From positions 806,001-870,000 of the forward strand of contig NZ_CP092109.1 in NCBI RefSeq assembly GCF_025263685.1: a DNA stretch of 64,000 nucleotides. The letters run 5' to 3'. Positions 1 through 8,267 of the stretch are shown piece by piece. Both the position numbers and the translations under genes were made by a program. Under the pieces are notes generated by a model, which had not been told where the DNA came from, did not search any database, and worked only from the letters and a program-made list of their open reading frames with translations. The stretch is from Geoalkalibacter halelectricus. GTDB taxonomy: Bacteria; Desulfobacterota; Desulfuromonadia; Desulfuromonadales; Geoalkalibacteraceae. Position 1 is the first letter of the stretch. Every line of letters starts with the position of its first letter.

Positions 1-2
1 CA

Positions 3-398
3 CGCCCATCCGCCACCACCATCGGCAAGGGTCATTTTGCCTGGCCCTTGCAGGGCGAGGTGTTGAAAAAATACGGTCAGCAGAGCGGCACCACCCATCG
101 CGGCATTGAGATCGCCGGCGGCAAGGGCACTCCCGTCCGCTCAGCGGCGGCCGGCCGGGTCATTTACAGCGGGGACGGGATTCGCGGTTACGGAAATCTC
201 ATCATCGTCGAACATGACGAAAATTTTTTCACCGTCTATGGCTTCAACGAACGTAATCTGGTCCAGGACGGAACCTTTGTCGGACGCGGCGAGCATATCG
301 CCTCCGTCGGCGTGCCGCCCGGAGGTGGGGCACCCCGATTATATTTCGAGGTGCGGCGTGGCAAGGACACCGTCGATCCACTTTTTTACTTGCCATAG
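3..398 (+). CDS. nlpD: NlpD/EnvC-like LytM-domain protein, C-terminal part
   Basis: The reading frame is open from the window edge, so the start and any signal/LysM region lie outside. The visible 131 residues are one M23/LytM (peptidase M23) domain beginning with FAWPLQGEVLKKYG and ending in DPLFYLP. The zinc-site motifs are degenerate: the usual HxxxD is HRGIE, the usual YxH is YGF, and the LHFEIR motif reads LYFEVR. This loss is typical of NlpD/EnvC, which activate cell-wall amidases instead of cutting peptidoglycan. It lies 72 bp upstream of rpoS on the same strand, the nlpD-rpoS order known in gammaproteobacteria. NlpD is therefore the likely name; a divergent M23 peptidase is less likely. 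Confidence 0.8.
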   Translation, partial: RPSATTIGKGHFAWPLQGEVLKKYGQQSGTTHRGIEIAGGKGTPVRSAAAGRVIYSGDGIRGYGNLIIVEHDENFFTVYGFNERNLVQDGTFVGRGEHIASVGVPPGGGAPRLYFEVRRGKDTVDPLFYLP

Positions 399-470
399 GC
401 TCTCGGCTCTCCTAGACTTTCCGATGTTTCCATGAATTTTCTGTATTTAGAAATAGATAAGGATTGACTG

Positions 471-1448
471 ATGAACGATGAACTAAGCGAACTCGAAGAG
501 GTGGAACTCGAAGAGGAAGATAGTGACGATGTGGATGGGGGTCGCGACGAGGAGGAGTTGGAAGAGGAGCCTGAAGAGGCCGAGGAAAAGCCCGACTACA
601 GCGACCACTCCGACGACGCCATCAAGCTCTATCTCAAGGAAATCCAAAAAACCAAGCTGTTGACCGCAGAAGAAGAGCGCGAGCTCGCTCGGCGCATCGC
701 CAAGGGTGAGATGGCGGCACGCGATCGCATGATCGAATCCAACCTGCGGCTGGTCGTCAAAATCGCCAAGCGCTACATGAATCGCGGCCTGCCGTTTCTC
801 GACCTGATCGAGGAGGGCAACATGGGCCTGATCAAGGCGGTCGAGCGGTTTAAGCTGAGCAAGGAATGCCGCTTTTCCACCTATGCCACCTGGTGGATCA
901 GGCAGTCCATCGAGCGCGCCCTGGTCAATCAAAGCCGCACCATTCGCCTCCCGGTGCATGTCTCCGACGACATCAACAAGCTGATCAAAATCAGCCGCGA
1001 ATTGCAGCAAAAACTCAATCGCGAGCCTCAGGTCAAGGAAGTGGCCGAGGCCATGAGTGTCGAGCCCGCCTACGTGCGGCGGCTCATGGTGCTGGTCAAG
1101 AAGACCTACTCCATTGAGCACCCCATGGGTGAAAACAGCGATTACAGCCTCATGGACACCATTGAGGATTCCTCGGCCGTCGACCCTTCGGGCCTGGTCG
1201 AGGATCTGGAAAAATTCACCCGGGTCCAGGAATGGCTGGCGACCCTGAGCGACAGCGAGCGAGAAATTCTCAGCCTGCGGTTCGGCCTGGATGACCGTGA
1301 GCCCCAAACCCTCGACACCATCGGCCGCAAATTCGGCGTTACTCGCGAACGCATACGCCAGATCGAGGCGAAAAGCCTTGAAAAGCTGCGCAAGATCATG
1401 GAAGAGGGCGAAGAGAGCGCCAAGGCGGCGCGAGAGGAATACCGCTAG
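471..1448 (+). CDS. rpoS: RNA polymerase sigma factor RpoS
   Basis: A 325-residue sigma-70 family factor. Residues about 1-45 are a strongly acidic Glu/Asp-rich extension. Region 1.2 follows ([11 protein letters not shown]), then region 2 with the [13 protein letters not shown]-type core and the aromatic -10 recognition block [13 protein letters not shown], region 3, and a region 4 helix-turn-helix ([19 protein letters not shown]). The length and lack of a large region 1.1/non-conserved insert fit RpoS rather than RpoD. The ATG is preceded by AAGGA at a good distance. The nlpD-like gene upstream supports RpoS, the general-stress and stationary-phase sigma factor. The acidic N-terminus is longer than in E. 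coli RpoS. Confidence 0.92.
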   Translation: MNDELSELEEVELEEEDSDDVDGGRDEEELEEEPEEAEEKPDYSDHSDDAIKLYLKEIQKTKLLTAEEERELARRIAKGEMAARDRMIESNLRLVVKIAKRYMNRGLPFLDLIEEGNMGLIKAVERFKLSKECRFSTYATWWIRQSIERALVNQSRTIRLPVHVSDDINKLIKISRELQQKLNREPQVKEVAEAMSVEPAYVRRLMVLVKKTYSIEHPMGENSDYSLMDTIEDSSAVDPSGLVEDLEKFTRVQEWLATLSDSEREILSLRFGLDDREPQTLDTIGRKFGVTRERIRQIEAKSLEKLRKIMEEGEESAKAAREEYR

Positions 1449-1500
1449 ATCCAAATATGGCTTGGAACCTTAGAGCTGATCTTATCAGGAGCCGTACACT

Positions 1501-2019
1501 GTGGAAGAACTTAAAACCATCATCCGCGATATTCCCGATTTTCCCAAAAAAGGGATTCTTTTCAAGGACATCACCACTCTGCTTGCGGATGCCAAGAGCT
1601 ACCACCGCATGGTCGACCTCATCGCCCATCGTTATTTCGGCCAGAACATCGCCCAGGTGGTGGGCGTGGAGGCGCGCGGTTTCGTGCTCGGAGCCGCCCT
1701 GGCGTACAAACTCGGTGCCGGGGTCACCCTGGTGCGCAAGCCCGGTAAGCTTCCCTACCGCACCCGTAAGCAAACCTACCAGCTTGAATATGGCGAGGAT
1801 ACTCTCGAAATACATGAGGATGCCCTGCAGCCCGGCACCCGGGTGGTTATCGCCGATGATTTGCTGGCCACGGGGGGAACCGTCGCGGCCGTCTACGAAC
1901 TGGTAACCAGCTTGGGCGCCGAGGTGGTGGAGTGCGCTTTCATGACCGAATTGACCTTTTTGAACGGCCGCCAGCGCCTTCCCGCCGATAAGGTCTTCAG
2001 TCTTTTGCAATTCGACTAG
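1501..2019 (+). CDS. apt: Adenine phosphoribosyltransferase
   Basis: Cytoplasmic purine salvage enzyme: adenine + PRPP to AMP + PPi. The 172 residues match the family's usual length. The N-terminus carries [18 protein letters not shown], the middle VGVEARGF and KPGKLP, and the PRPP-binding loop is [13 protein letters not shown]. The start is GTG with AGGAG 8-12 bases upstream; no better ATG lies nearby. It sits about 50 bp after rpoS and may be cotranscribed. Its TAG stop lies in the outermost bases of the 165-bp inverted-repeat element that follows, so the element abuts the gene exactly. Confidence 0.95.
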   Translation: MEELKTIIRDIPDFPKKGILFKDITTLLADAKSYHRMVDLIAHRYFGQNIAQVVGVEARGFVLGAALAYKLGAGVTLVRKPGKLPYRTRKQTYQLEYGEDTLEIHEDALQPGTRVVIADDLLATGGTVAAVYELVTSLGAEVVECAFMTELTFLNGRQRLPADKVFSLLQFD

Positions 2020-2182
2020 GAGGCTGTCGGACTATCCATGAGCCGGCTGCAAATCCGGCTGTTTGGCCCGGATTCCGGCTCCTTTTCGGCACGTAGCTCC
2101 GGCTAGGCACTCTCAAAGGAGCCAAAATCCGGACTCAAACATCCAAATTTTCGCTTCGGCCCGGATAGTCCGACAGCCTCCT
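2018..2182 (+). repeat. 165-bp MITE-like inverted-repeat element, copy 1
   Basis: A non-coding 165-bp unit bounded by perfect 20-bp terminal inverted repeats (AGGAGGCTGTCGGACTATCC at 2018-2037, its reverse complement at 2163-2182), with CTAG at both outer edges. The interior holds further complementary segments (GGCTCCTTT against AAAGGAGCC), so one strand could fold into a long imperfect hairpin. The unit recurs at 8384-8548 in the opposite orientation with about 6 mismatches in 165 bp. No ORF or transposase is inside. It lies between apt and tRNA-Arg. A non-autonomous transposable element or REP-like structural repeat is the likely nature. Confidence 0.9.
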
Positions 2183-2243
2183 AGGACTCGGCAAACCAGG
2201 GGTTGTGCCGCGGCCGGGCATGGTGTATAAATTTCCGTTCTAA

Positions 2244-2320
2244 GGCCCCGTAGCTCAGCTGGATAGAGCACTCGCCTCCTAAGCGAGGGGTCGTGCGTTC
2301 GAATCGCGCCGGGGCCGCCA
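2244..2320 (+). tRNA. tRNA-Arg (anticodon CCT)
   Basis: A 77-nt cloverleaf: acceptor stem GGCCCCG paired with CGGGGCC, D-arm AGCTCAGCTGGATAGAGC, anticodon stem CTCGC/GCGAG enclosing loop CTCCTAA (anticodon CCT, reads AGG), T-arm with GTTCGAATC, discriminator G, and an encoded CCA. A strong hairpin terminator follows at once. Confidence 0.97.
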
Positions 2321-2330
2321 CATAAAAAAA

Positions 2331-2369
2331 CAGGGGCTGGTGCCGATCAGGGCACCGAGCCCCTGTTTT
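2331..2369 (+). terminator. Intrinsic terminator after tRNA-Arg (bidirectional)
   Basis: Hairpin with arms CAGGGGCTGGTGCC and GGCACCGAGCCCCTG around GATCA, followed by TTTTC on the plus strand and preceded by seven A's (a U-run on the minus strand). It can end tRNA transcription and also that of the convergent minus-strand gene whose stop is at 2375. Confidence 0.88.
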
Positions 2370-2374
2370 CGTCT

Positions 2375-3463
2375 TTAGGTGTCATCCTGAACGACCTGCC
2401 CACCAAGCTCGACGGCAAGCCGCAGCAGGGCCGTTGAATCTTCCAGACCGTCAAGAAAACGCTTGGGTATGCCGCCGAGACCAACCTGGGCGCCGACCAG
2501 GGCGCCGGTCAAGATGGCGCGGGCCTGGTTTTGACCTCCACCGTTGACGGCATGCAGGACGGCCGATTCAAAATCCTGGGCGAAGCGCGCCGCCAGGTAA
2601 TAGGCCGCCGGCAACTGGTGGTAGATGGCGCAGGGCATGCCGTAAACCAGGGAGACCTTCCAGGCCGGCTCGATTTGGATGCCCGGATCCTCAACCGCCG
2701 CAGCCATGTAGGAGGGCGTCAGCAAGGCATCGGGGGAGGCAAAGCGTCCGGCGCGGGGCGGGTCGGGGTCACCGGGGCGGGGCGGTTGAAGATCGTCCCT
2801 GGTGACGGCGTGAAAGGGCAGATCTTCGGATTGAACCAGGCGCATCAGCTTGGCTGAGATGTGCTTATCCAGGACATGGCCTTGCACCAACAGGGCCAGA
2901 ACGGCGCCATAGGCCACCGTCATGGACAAAACCGTGTCATCGCATTGGGTGAGCGCGGCATTGCTGCTGACGGCGGTCGCAAGACGGCGCGGCTGCAAGG
3001 CGTAGCGAACCGCGATGGCCAGGGTTCGTTCGATGGCCTCCGTCGTGTCGGCATGGCCCGCGGTTTGCCCCCAAGGCAGGTTGCCCTGCACCCGCCTGCG
3101 CCAGGCCTCGCGGATGGATTGGCTGGTGTAGGCCCCCGGCCCGCTGACCGGTGTTCCGTCGAGGCGGGGAAAGAGATCCTCATCCATGCGCCGGCAAAAA
3201 TCATCTTCATCATAGCCTCCCTGCGTGACGAGGGATTGCAGGACAAGCTTGAGGATATAGCCGGCTTGGGAAAGCTCTCCCGCCTTGCAGCCGTCATGAT
3301 AGCGGCCAGGTTTAGGGGCGGTGTAGTCGCTGATCCATTCTCCGTAGTCGCGACGCAGGTCCGCCAAATTGTAATACCAGTGGGGCCCCAGGCCTAAAGC
3401 ATCGCCGATGAACGCACCCATGAGGGCTCCGGCTGCGCGGTTGTTGAGGTCTTGAGGTTTCAT
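2375..3463 (-). CDS. ADP-ribosylglycohydrolase-fold protein with lost metal ligands
   Basis: A 362-residue protein of the ADP-ribosylglycohydrolase (ARH/DraG, crystallin J1) family. Recognisable are the N-terminal GALMGAFIGDALGLGPHW and the C-terminal AVNGGGQNQARAILTG at residues 305-320. Active ARH enzymes have acidic Mg2+ ligands in a TDD-type motif near residue 60 and in GGDxD near the C-terminus. Here the first region reads HDGCKAGELSQ and the second GGGQN, so the expected Asp residues are absent. It may be a non-hydrolytic or altered-specificity homologue. The ATG has a clear GGAGGTG ribosome-binding site. It stands alone, so the context gives no substrate. Confidence 0.75.
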   Translation of the reverse strand: MKPQDLNNRAAGALMGAFIGDALGLGPHWYYNLADLRRDYGEWISDYTAPKPGRYHDGCKAGELSQAGYILKLVLQSLVTQGGYDEDDFCRRMDEDLFPRLDGTPVSGPGAYTSQSIREAWRRRVQGNLPWGQTAGHADTTEAIERTLAIAVRYALQPRRLATAVSSNAALTQCDDTVLSMTVAYGAVLALLVQGHVLDKHISAKLMRLVQSEDLPFHAVTRDDLQPPRPGDPDPPRAGRFASPDALLTPSYMAAAVEDPGIQIEPAWKVSLVYGMPCAIYHQLPAAYYLAARFAQDFESAVLHAVNGGGQNQARAILTGALVGAQVGLGGIPKRFLDGLEDSTALLRLAVELGGQVVQDDT

Positions 3464-3653
3464 AATTCACCTCCATGAAAAAAAGTGCCTGCCCTGAATG
3501 GCGTCATGGCGGTCTCTCTGCTATATATTTCGTTCACATTTGGCATCATTTGCAAGGGGGCTTCAAATTCTGGCTCGCCTCAGGGCTTGCCAAGCCCCGC
3601 CGAATGTGGTTCTTTCATCCCAGAACCCAAGTTTTTGATTTCGAGACGCTTTG

Positions 3654-3842
3654 ATGACCGAAAAAAAATCGCGCAAGATCTATTGCCCTTACTGTCGCTC
3701 CGAAGTGCGCTGGGAAGGCAATCCCCACCGGCCTTTTTGCAGTGAGAGATGTCGCCTTGTCGACCTCGGCAAATGGGCGCGGGAGGAATATACCATTCCC
3801 GGAGAAAAGGCTCCCACCGAGGAGCCGGACGACAACAACTGA
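3654..3842 (+). CDS. yacG: DNA gyrase inhibitor / zinc-binding protein YacG
   Basis: A 62-residue protein with the YacG zinc finger: CPYC near residue 10, then PFCSERC near residue 30, followed by DLGKWAREEY, and a disordered acidic tail. In E. coli YacG binds GyrB and inhibits gyrase; that role is transferred by family. The ATG at 3654 is used; a TTG directly before it is also in frame. It is followed by queD 16 bp later on the same strand. Confidence 0.88.
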   Translation: MTEKKSRKIYCPYCRSEVRWEGNPHRPFCSERCRLVDLGKWAREEYTIPGEKAPTEEPDDNN

Positions 3843-3858
3843 ACCCCGAGGACCCATC

Positions 3859-4230
3859 ATGTATCATTTGACCATTCATACCCACTTTGCCGCGGCCCAC
3901 AACCTGATTCATTACCAGGGCGACTGCGAGAACCTCCATGGACACAACTGGAAAGTCGAGGTCAGGGTGCGTGCCCGGGAACTCGATAAAGCCGGGCTGG
4001 CCATCGACTTCAAGGTACTCAAACGCGAAACCAATCGCATCCTGGATCTGCTCGACCACAAATATTTGAATGAAATCAAACCATTCGACGAGATCAGTCC
4101 GTCCTCGGAAAATATTTCACGGTTTATTTTTGAAAAACTCTCCGAGGTGCTGAACAACGGCAACGTCGCCGTGGAGTGTATCACCGTATGGGAATCGGAT
4201 AATGCCTGTGCCAGCTACAGCGCCGACTGA
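3859..4230 (+). CDS. queD: 6-carboxy-5,6,7,8-tetrahydropterin synthase QueD
   Basis: A 123-residue QueD/PTPS-family enzyme that converts 7,8-dihydroneopterin triphosphate to 6-carboxytetrahydropterin in queuosine (preQ0) synthesis. Zinc ligands are in FAAAHNL and LHGHNW; the catalytic Cys is in GDCENLHGH; the C-terminal ECITVWESD carries the substrate-binding Glu. The frame is open further upstream but the ATG at 3859 gives the family's usual N-terminus (MYHLTIHTHFAAAH). It overlaps queE by 29 bp, so the two are translationally coupled. Confidence 0.95.
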   Translation: MYHLTIHTHFAAAHNLIHYQGDCENLHGHNWKVEVRVRARELDKAGLAIDFKVLKRETNRILDLLDHKYLNEIKPFDEISPSSENISRFIFEKLSEVLNNGNVAVECITVWESDNACASYSAD

Positions 4231-4963
4231 GGCTCAGCTTCTCGAGGTTTTTTCCTCCATCCAGGGGGAAGGGTTGCTGGTCGGGTGCCGACAGATTTTT
4301 TTGCGTTTTGCTCACTGCAACCTCGCTTGCGGCTACTGCGACACTCCTTTTGCGCCCACGACGGAATGCCGGATCGAGGACGCACCAGGCTCGGGCAACT
4401 TTCGCGGACTCCCCAATCCGGTATCCCTGGAGACGCTCATGGGGATTTTCTCCCTGTGGCACAAGAATGCCCCCCGCATGCATCACTCCCTGAGCCTCAC
4501 CGGCGGAGAACCCTTGCTGCAGGCGGACATGCTTGCCGAATGGTTGCCCGCGCTGCGTGAACTCCTGCCCCTTTATCTGGAGACCAACGGCACCTTGACG
4601 GCGGCCCTGGACAAGGTGATTTCCCACCTCGACTGGATCTCCATGGATATCAAGCTGGCTTCCGTCACTGGAGCGCCCACGCCCTGGGCGGCGCATCGCG
4701 ACTTTCTCGCCGTCGCACGTCGCGTGCAATGCTATGTCAAGGTAGTGGTCGGCGAGGAAACTCCGCCGGAGGAGGTTGTGCGCGCGGCGCGTCTGGTGCA
4801 GGAGACGGCTCCCGAGGCCGTGCTGGTTTTGCAGCCGCTGACACGCGAGGGCCGCATGGGAATTTCCGCGCGAACCCTGCTCGATCTGCAGCGTCAGGCC
4901 TCAGCGGTGCACGCCGATCTGCGCATCATTCCCCAAACGCATCGTTTCGCCGGTCTGCTTTGA
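4202..4963 (+). CDS. queE: 7-carboxy-7-deazaguanine synthase QueE
   Basis: A 253-residue radical SAM enzyme making CDG from 6-carboxytetrahydropterin, the step after QueD. It shows the substrate loop FSSIQGEG, the [4Fe-4S] motif CNLACGYC (CxxxCxxC, near residues 39-46), SLTGGEPLL, and YLETNGT. The start at 4202 lies inside queD; later in-frame starts would remove SIQGEG. QueC and QueF are not in this window. Confidence 0.95.
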   Translation: MPVPATAPTEAQLLEVFSSIQGEGLLVGCRQIFLRFAHCNLACGYCDTPFAPTTECRIEDAPGSGNFRGLPNPVSLETLMGIFSLWHKNAPRMHHSLSLTGGEPLLQADMLAEWLPALRELLPLYLETNGTLTAALDKVISHLDWISMDIKLASVTGAPTPWAAHRDFLAVARRVQCYVKVVVGEETPPEEVVRAARLVQETAPEAVLVLQPLTREGRMGISARTLLDLQRQASAVHADLRIIPQTHRFAGLL

Positions 4964-4993
4964 GCCTAACCGGCCCCGACGCAAGGTTGGTTC

Positions 4994-5710
4994 ATGATTC
5001 TCTACGAAATGACCATGCCGGAATTCGAGCGCGGGCTGAAGAAAACCCGCACCGTTGTTATTCCCTTCGGCGTGCTCGAGCAGCACGGCAGCCATCTGCC
5101 CCTGGGCACCGATACCATGCAGGCCGAGGATGTCTGCCGGCATCTGGCGGCGCGGCGCGCGCTCTTCGTTGCTCCACCCATTCACTACGGGGTCTGCCGC
5201 TCGACCGCGGATCATCCCGGCACCATTTCCATCTCCACGGACACCCTCAAGGCACTGGCCATGGAGATCGTCAAGGATCTGTATCGTCAAGGACTGCGCT
5301 GTTTCGTGCTGCTCAGCGGCCATGCCGGAGGAACCCACAATGCCGCGCTTCTGGATGCGGGAGAAACACTTCTGAAGCAGCTACCCGAGGCGGCTATCGC
5401 GGTCGTTACGGAATATGATCTGGCGGCAGGGGAGGGGCGGGGGATTATCGAAACGCCTGGCGATGCGCATGCCGGCGAAATTGAGACTTCGCGGATACTG
5501 AACTCAAGGCCGCACCTGGTCAAGGGATCAAGCCCGGCGGAAGTACCGAGTTTTCCCCGCGGCCTTCTGGTACGCGACAAACGCCGCCACTGGCCCGGCG
5601 GCGTACACGGTGATCCGAGCAAGGCCACGGCCGACAAGGGACGTCGCATCGAGGAGTTGGTCGTGGATGCCCTCGAGCGCCTGGTCATCCTCCTCGAGGA
5701 GGGGGCTTAG
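4994..5710 (+). CDS. Creatininase-family amidohydrolase
   Basis: A 238-residue protein with all creatininase-fold motifs: PFGVLEQHGSHLPLGTD (metal Glu, His, Asp), HPGTIS, LLSGHAGGTHN and GDAHAGEIETS. The family includes creatinine amidohydrolase, FAPy-nucleotide deformylase (ArfB) and the peptidase MftE, all metal-dependent amide hydrolases. The typical NGHGGN motif is SGHAGG here. It lies 30 bp after queE, probably in one operon with yacG-queD-queE. A role in pterin/deazapurine chemistry is possible but is only inferred from position. Confidence 0.85.
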   Translation: MILYEMTMPEFERGLKKTRTVVIPFGVLEQHGSHLPLGTDTMQAEDVCRHLAARRALFVAPPIHYGVCRSTADHPGTISISTDTLKALAMEIVKDLYRQGLRCFVLLSGHAGGTHNAALLDAGETLLKQLPEAAIAVVTEYDLAAGEGRGIIETPGDAHAGEIETSRILNSRPHLVKGSSPAEVPSFPRGLLVRDKRRHWPGGVHGDPSKATADKGRRIEELVVDALERLVILLEEGA

Positions 5711-5719
5711 CCGGGTGGA

Positions 5720-5917
5720 TCAGGATTTTTCGGCGGCCCGATTGAGTTCGGCGAGCAGATCCTCGAGGTTCACCTCATGCACCCCCGCGCCGTACTCGAC
5801 CTCTTCGTAATCGGCAATCTGACACTCCATGCAGGACAGACCGAATTTTTCGAACACGGCAACGGTTTCGGGGTATTTGCGAATGACCTCCGAAATCTTC
5901 ATGTTTTTGGTGATCAT
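5720..5917 (-). CDS. DUF1858 small protein
   Basis: A 65-residue DUF1858 protein (MITKNMKISEVIRKYPETVAVFEKFGLSC pattern split as helix-turn motif) with the family's MxCxxC-like cysteines (SCMEC near residue 30). Its biochemical role is unknown to me; related domains occur next to redox and hybrid-cluster-type proteins. It lies 18 bp downstream of coaD on the same strand. A second DUF1858 protein is at 42624-42836. Confidence 0.8.
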   Translation of the reverse strand: MITKNMKISEVIRKYPETVAVFEKFGLSCMECQIADYEEVEYGAGVHEVNLEDLLAELNRAAEKS

Positions 5918-5935
5918 GAGGGCCTCCTGTAGGGG

Positions 5936-6433
5936 TCAGGGAGAACTCGGTTTGGCGAATTTTTTCTGCAATGCCGCCTTGACGGGGGGCGGCACGAAGG
6001 AATCAACCGGACCGTCCAGAGCCGCAACCGTCTTGACGACCGAGGAGCTGAGGTAGACATAGGGGACCGAGGTCATCATGAAGATAGTTTCCACTTCGGG
6101 ATGAATGGCACGATTGGTCTGAGCCAACTGAAATTCGTATTCAAAGTCCGAAACGGCGCGCAAACCGCGAATGATGACACGCGCATTACGCTTGACGACA
6201 TAATCGACCAAAAGACCCTGAAAGGTCTCGATCTGAACGCGGGGGTTATTTCCCACCAACTCCTCAAGCAGCGCGATGCGTTCGGTGAAGCTGAAAAGGC
6301 CGCTTTTTTCCGAATTGCCGGCGACCGCGATAATCAGGTGATCAAAGACTTCCAGCCCTCGCTGAATGATGTCAAGATGGCCATAAGTCACCGGATCAAA
6401 GGAGCCGGGATAAACCGCGAGACGTTTTTTCAT
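5936..6433 (-). CDS. coaD: Phosphopantetheine adenylyltransferase CoaD
   Basis: A 165-residue nucleotidyltransferase of coenzyme A synthesis (4'-phosphopantetheine + ATP to dephospho-CoA + PPi). The N-terminus has YPGSFDPVTYGHLDII with the (T/H)xGH nucleotide-binding motif, followed by RGLRAVSDFEYE and a C-terminal YLSSSVVKTVAALDG (the ISSS-type motif). Its start overlaps the rsmD stop by ATGA, so it is translationally coupled to rsmD, a common pairing. Confidence 0.96.
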   Translation of the reverse strand: MKKRLAVYPGSFDPVTYGHLDIIQRGLEVFDHLIIAVAGNSEKSGLFSFTERIALLEELVGNNPRVQIETFQGLLVDYVVKRNARVIIRGLRAVSDFEYEFQLAQTNRAIHPEVETIFMMTSVPYVYLSSSVVKTVAALDGPVDSFVPPPVKAALQKKFAKPSSP

Positions 6434-7020
6434 GCGGGCAGATCCTCTGGGTCTGGATGGCTGAAAAAATGAACCGACGTTGATCCGTAGGTGCGCTTGT
6501 CGGCAAGAACCAGTCGGGTGGCGGTGCCGACAATGGTGGCCGGTACTTCCTCACGGGAAGACGTTTCGGCGCAAAGCAGACCCCCAGGTGCCAACAGACT
6601 GAAATCGGCGATGTTTTTCAGCGTCCTCTCGACAAGCCCTTTTGCATAGGGCGGATCGATAAAAATCAGGTCAAAGGGCTGCTCCTGGGTCAGCCGCGAG
6701 GTCAGAGTGACAACATCGCCGCACAGAATGCGGATGCGCTGAGTCAAACGGCAGTTTCGACTGTTGGCTTCGATGGTGCGAACGGCCTGGCGATCCGCGT
6801 CGATCAGGACCGCGGATTGCGCCCCGCGGCTCAGGGCTTCCAGGGCCAGAGCCCCGGTTCCGGCATAGAGATCGAGAACCCGCTTTCCGGTAAATTCACC
6901 CATGCGGCTGTAGAGGATGCTGAAAATCGCCTCGCGAACGCGATCCGATGTCGGCCGGATGTCTTTTCCGGAAAAGGTTGCCAAACGGGTTCCGCGCGCC
7001 GCGCCGCTAATGATCCGCAC
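6430..7020 (-). CDS. rsmD: 16S rRNA (guanine966-N2)-methyltransferase RsmD
   Basis: A class I SAM methyltransferase. Key motifs are RIISGAARGTRL at the N-terminus, RPTSDRVREAIFSIL, SAM motif I VLDLYAGTGALALEALSRGA, and the catalytic IDPPY. I chose a GTG start at 7020-7018, giving MRIISGAARG, the family's usual N-terminus (196 residues). An in-frame ATG at 7110 would add 30 residues rich in hydrophobics with no family match. It is first in a minus-strand set with coaD and DUF1858, and divergent from dgt. Confidence 0.9.
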   Translation of the reverse strand: MRIISGAARGTRLATFSGKDIRPTSDRVREAIFSILYSRMGEFTGKRVLDLYAGTGALALEALSRGAQSAVLIDADRQAVRTIEANSRNCRLTQRIRILCGDVVTLTSRLTQEQPFDLIFIDPPYAKGLVERTLKNIADFSLLAPGGLLCAETSSREEVPATIVGTATRLVLADKRTYGSTSVHFFSHPDPEDLPA

Positions 7021-7130
7021 TACTGATCCCAAGCCTGGAAAAGGAATCTGAAAAACATCTAAATATATGAAAACTTTTGAAAAATTAACACAAGCCCCGA
7101 ACCGGGTCAAGGGTTAGGAGTGTCGATACC

Positions 7131-8267
7131 ATGGAACGATCCGATCTCGCCCCTTATGCCGCGCGTAGCAGCGAGAGCCGCGGGCGCCGCCACCAGGAGC
7201 CTTTCAAGGACAGCCGTCCGGCCTTTGAGCGCGACCGCGACCGCATCATTCACAGCGCCGCCTTTCGTCGCCTGGAGTACAAGACCCAGGTGTTCGTCAA
7301 CCATGAGGGCGATTACTATCGGACCCGGCTGACCCACTCCCTGGAGGTTGCTCAGATTGCTCGGGGGATCGCCCGGCGCCTGCGCCTCAACGAGGATTTG
7401 GTCGAGGCCCTGGCCCTGGCTCATGATCTCGGCCACACCCCTTTCGGCCACAGCGGTGAAGAGGTTCTGAACCGGCTGATGGCCGACCAGGGCGGTTTTG
7501 AGCATAATCGCCAATCCCTGCGCATCGTCGAGCTTCTCGAAGAGCGCTATCCGGGCTTTCGCGGTCTGAACCTGAGTTGGGAAACCCGCGAGGGGATCAT
7601 CAAGCATTCCGTGAGCACGTTGGAACCAGCGAGCGACGCGGAAGCGGCCGAATATGACCCATCCCGCAGCCCGACCCTGGAAGCGCAACTGATCGATCTG
7701 GCCGATGAAATCGCTTACAACAACCATGACATCGACGATGGTCTCAAATCAGGCTACATTACCCTGGAGGATCTGGAGCAGGTCGGCATCTGGCGTGAAA
7801 CCTGGGAGCTGGTGGCAGGGAAGTTTCCCGGTGCGGACCGCCACCGCCACGTCCACCAAACCATCAGTCATCTGATCGGTACCCTGATTCACGATCTGGT
7901 TGACACCACCACGGCAGCCATCGAGGCGGCCGCTATCCTCAGCCTTGAGGACGTGCGCGCGCAGCGCCGCAATCTGGTCGGTTTCAGTTCGATGGTTGCG
8001 GAAAAAAACCGTGAGCTCAAGACCTTCCTGCACAAAAATCTCTACCGCCACTATAAGGTCGAACGCATGCGGCTCAAAACCGAACGCTGTCTGCTGTTTC
8101 TGTTCGAAGCCTACGTGGACAACCCCCAATTGCTGCCCCGCGAGCAGCGCGAAAAAATGGCTCTTTACGGACACAAGCGCGCCATTTGCGATTATATCGC
8201 CGGCATGACCGACCGCTATGCCCTGGATGAATACCGGCGCCTTATCGAACCCTACGAACCGGTCTGA
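7131..8267 (+). CDS. dgt: dGTP triphosphohydrolase-like HD protein
   Basis: A 378-residue HD-domain phosphohydrolase of the dGTPase family (dNTP to deoxynucleoside + triphosphate). It has HSAAFRRLEYKTQVF, RTRLTHSLEVAQIARGIAR, and the metal site HDLGHTPFGHSGE, then FEHNRQSLRIVELLE. The length and the KTQVF segment fit the short dGTPase-like group. It is monocistronic as far as can be seen: rsmD is divergent and the 3' side holds the second 165-bp element. Confidence 0.93.
   Translation: MERSDLAPYAARSSESRGRRHQEPFKDSRPAFERDRDRIIHSAAFRRLEYKTQVFVNHEGDYYRTRLTHSLEVAQIARGIARRLRLNEDLVEALALAHDLGHTPFGHSGEEVLNRLMADQGGFEHNRQSLRIVELLEERYPGFRGLNLSWETREGIIKHSVSTLEPASDAEAAEYDPSRSPTLEAQLIDLADEIAYNNHDIDDGLKSGYITLEDLEQVGIWRETWELVAGKFPGADRHRHVHQTISHLIGTLIHDLVDTTTAAIEAAAILSLEDVRAQRRNLVGFSSMVAEKNRELKTFLHKNLYRHYKVERMRLKTERCLLFLFEAYVDNPQLLPREQREKMALYGHKRAICDYIAGMTDRYALDEYRRLIEPYEPV

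Noticed and set aside
483-1454. 323-residue minus-strand frame opposite rpoS
   Set aside because: Antisense shadow of the sigma factor; no independent start signal or family match.
3464-3653. Possible preQ1 riboswitch before yacG-queD-queE
   Set aside because: No CTGGTT...CCC hairpin with an A-rich tail was seen; the region has no clear structure.
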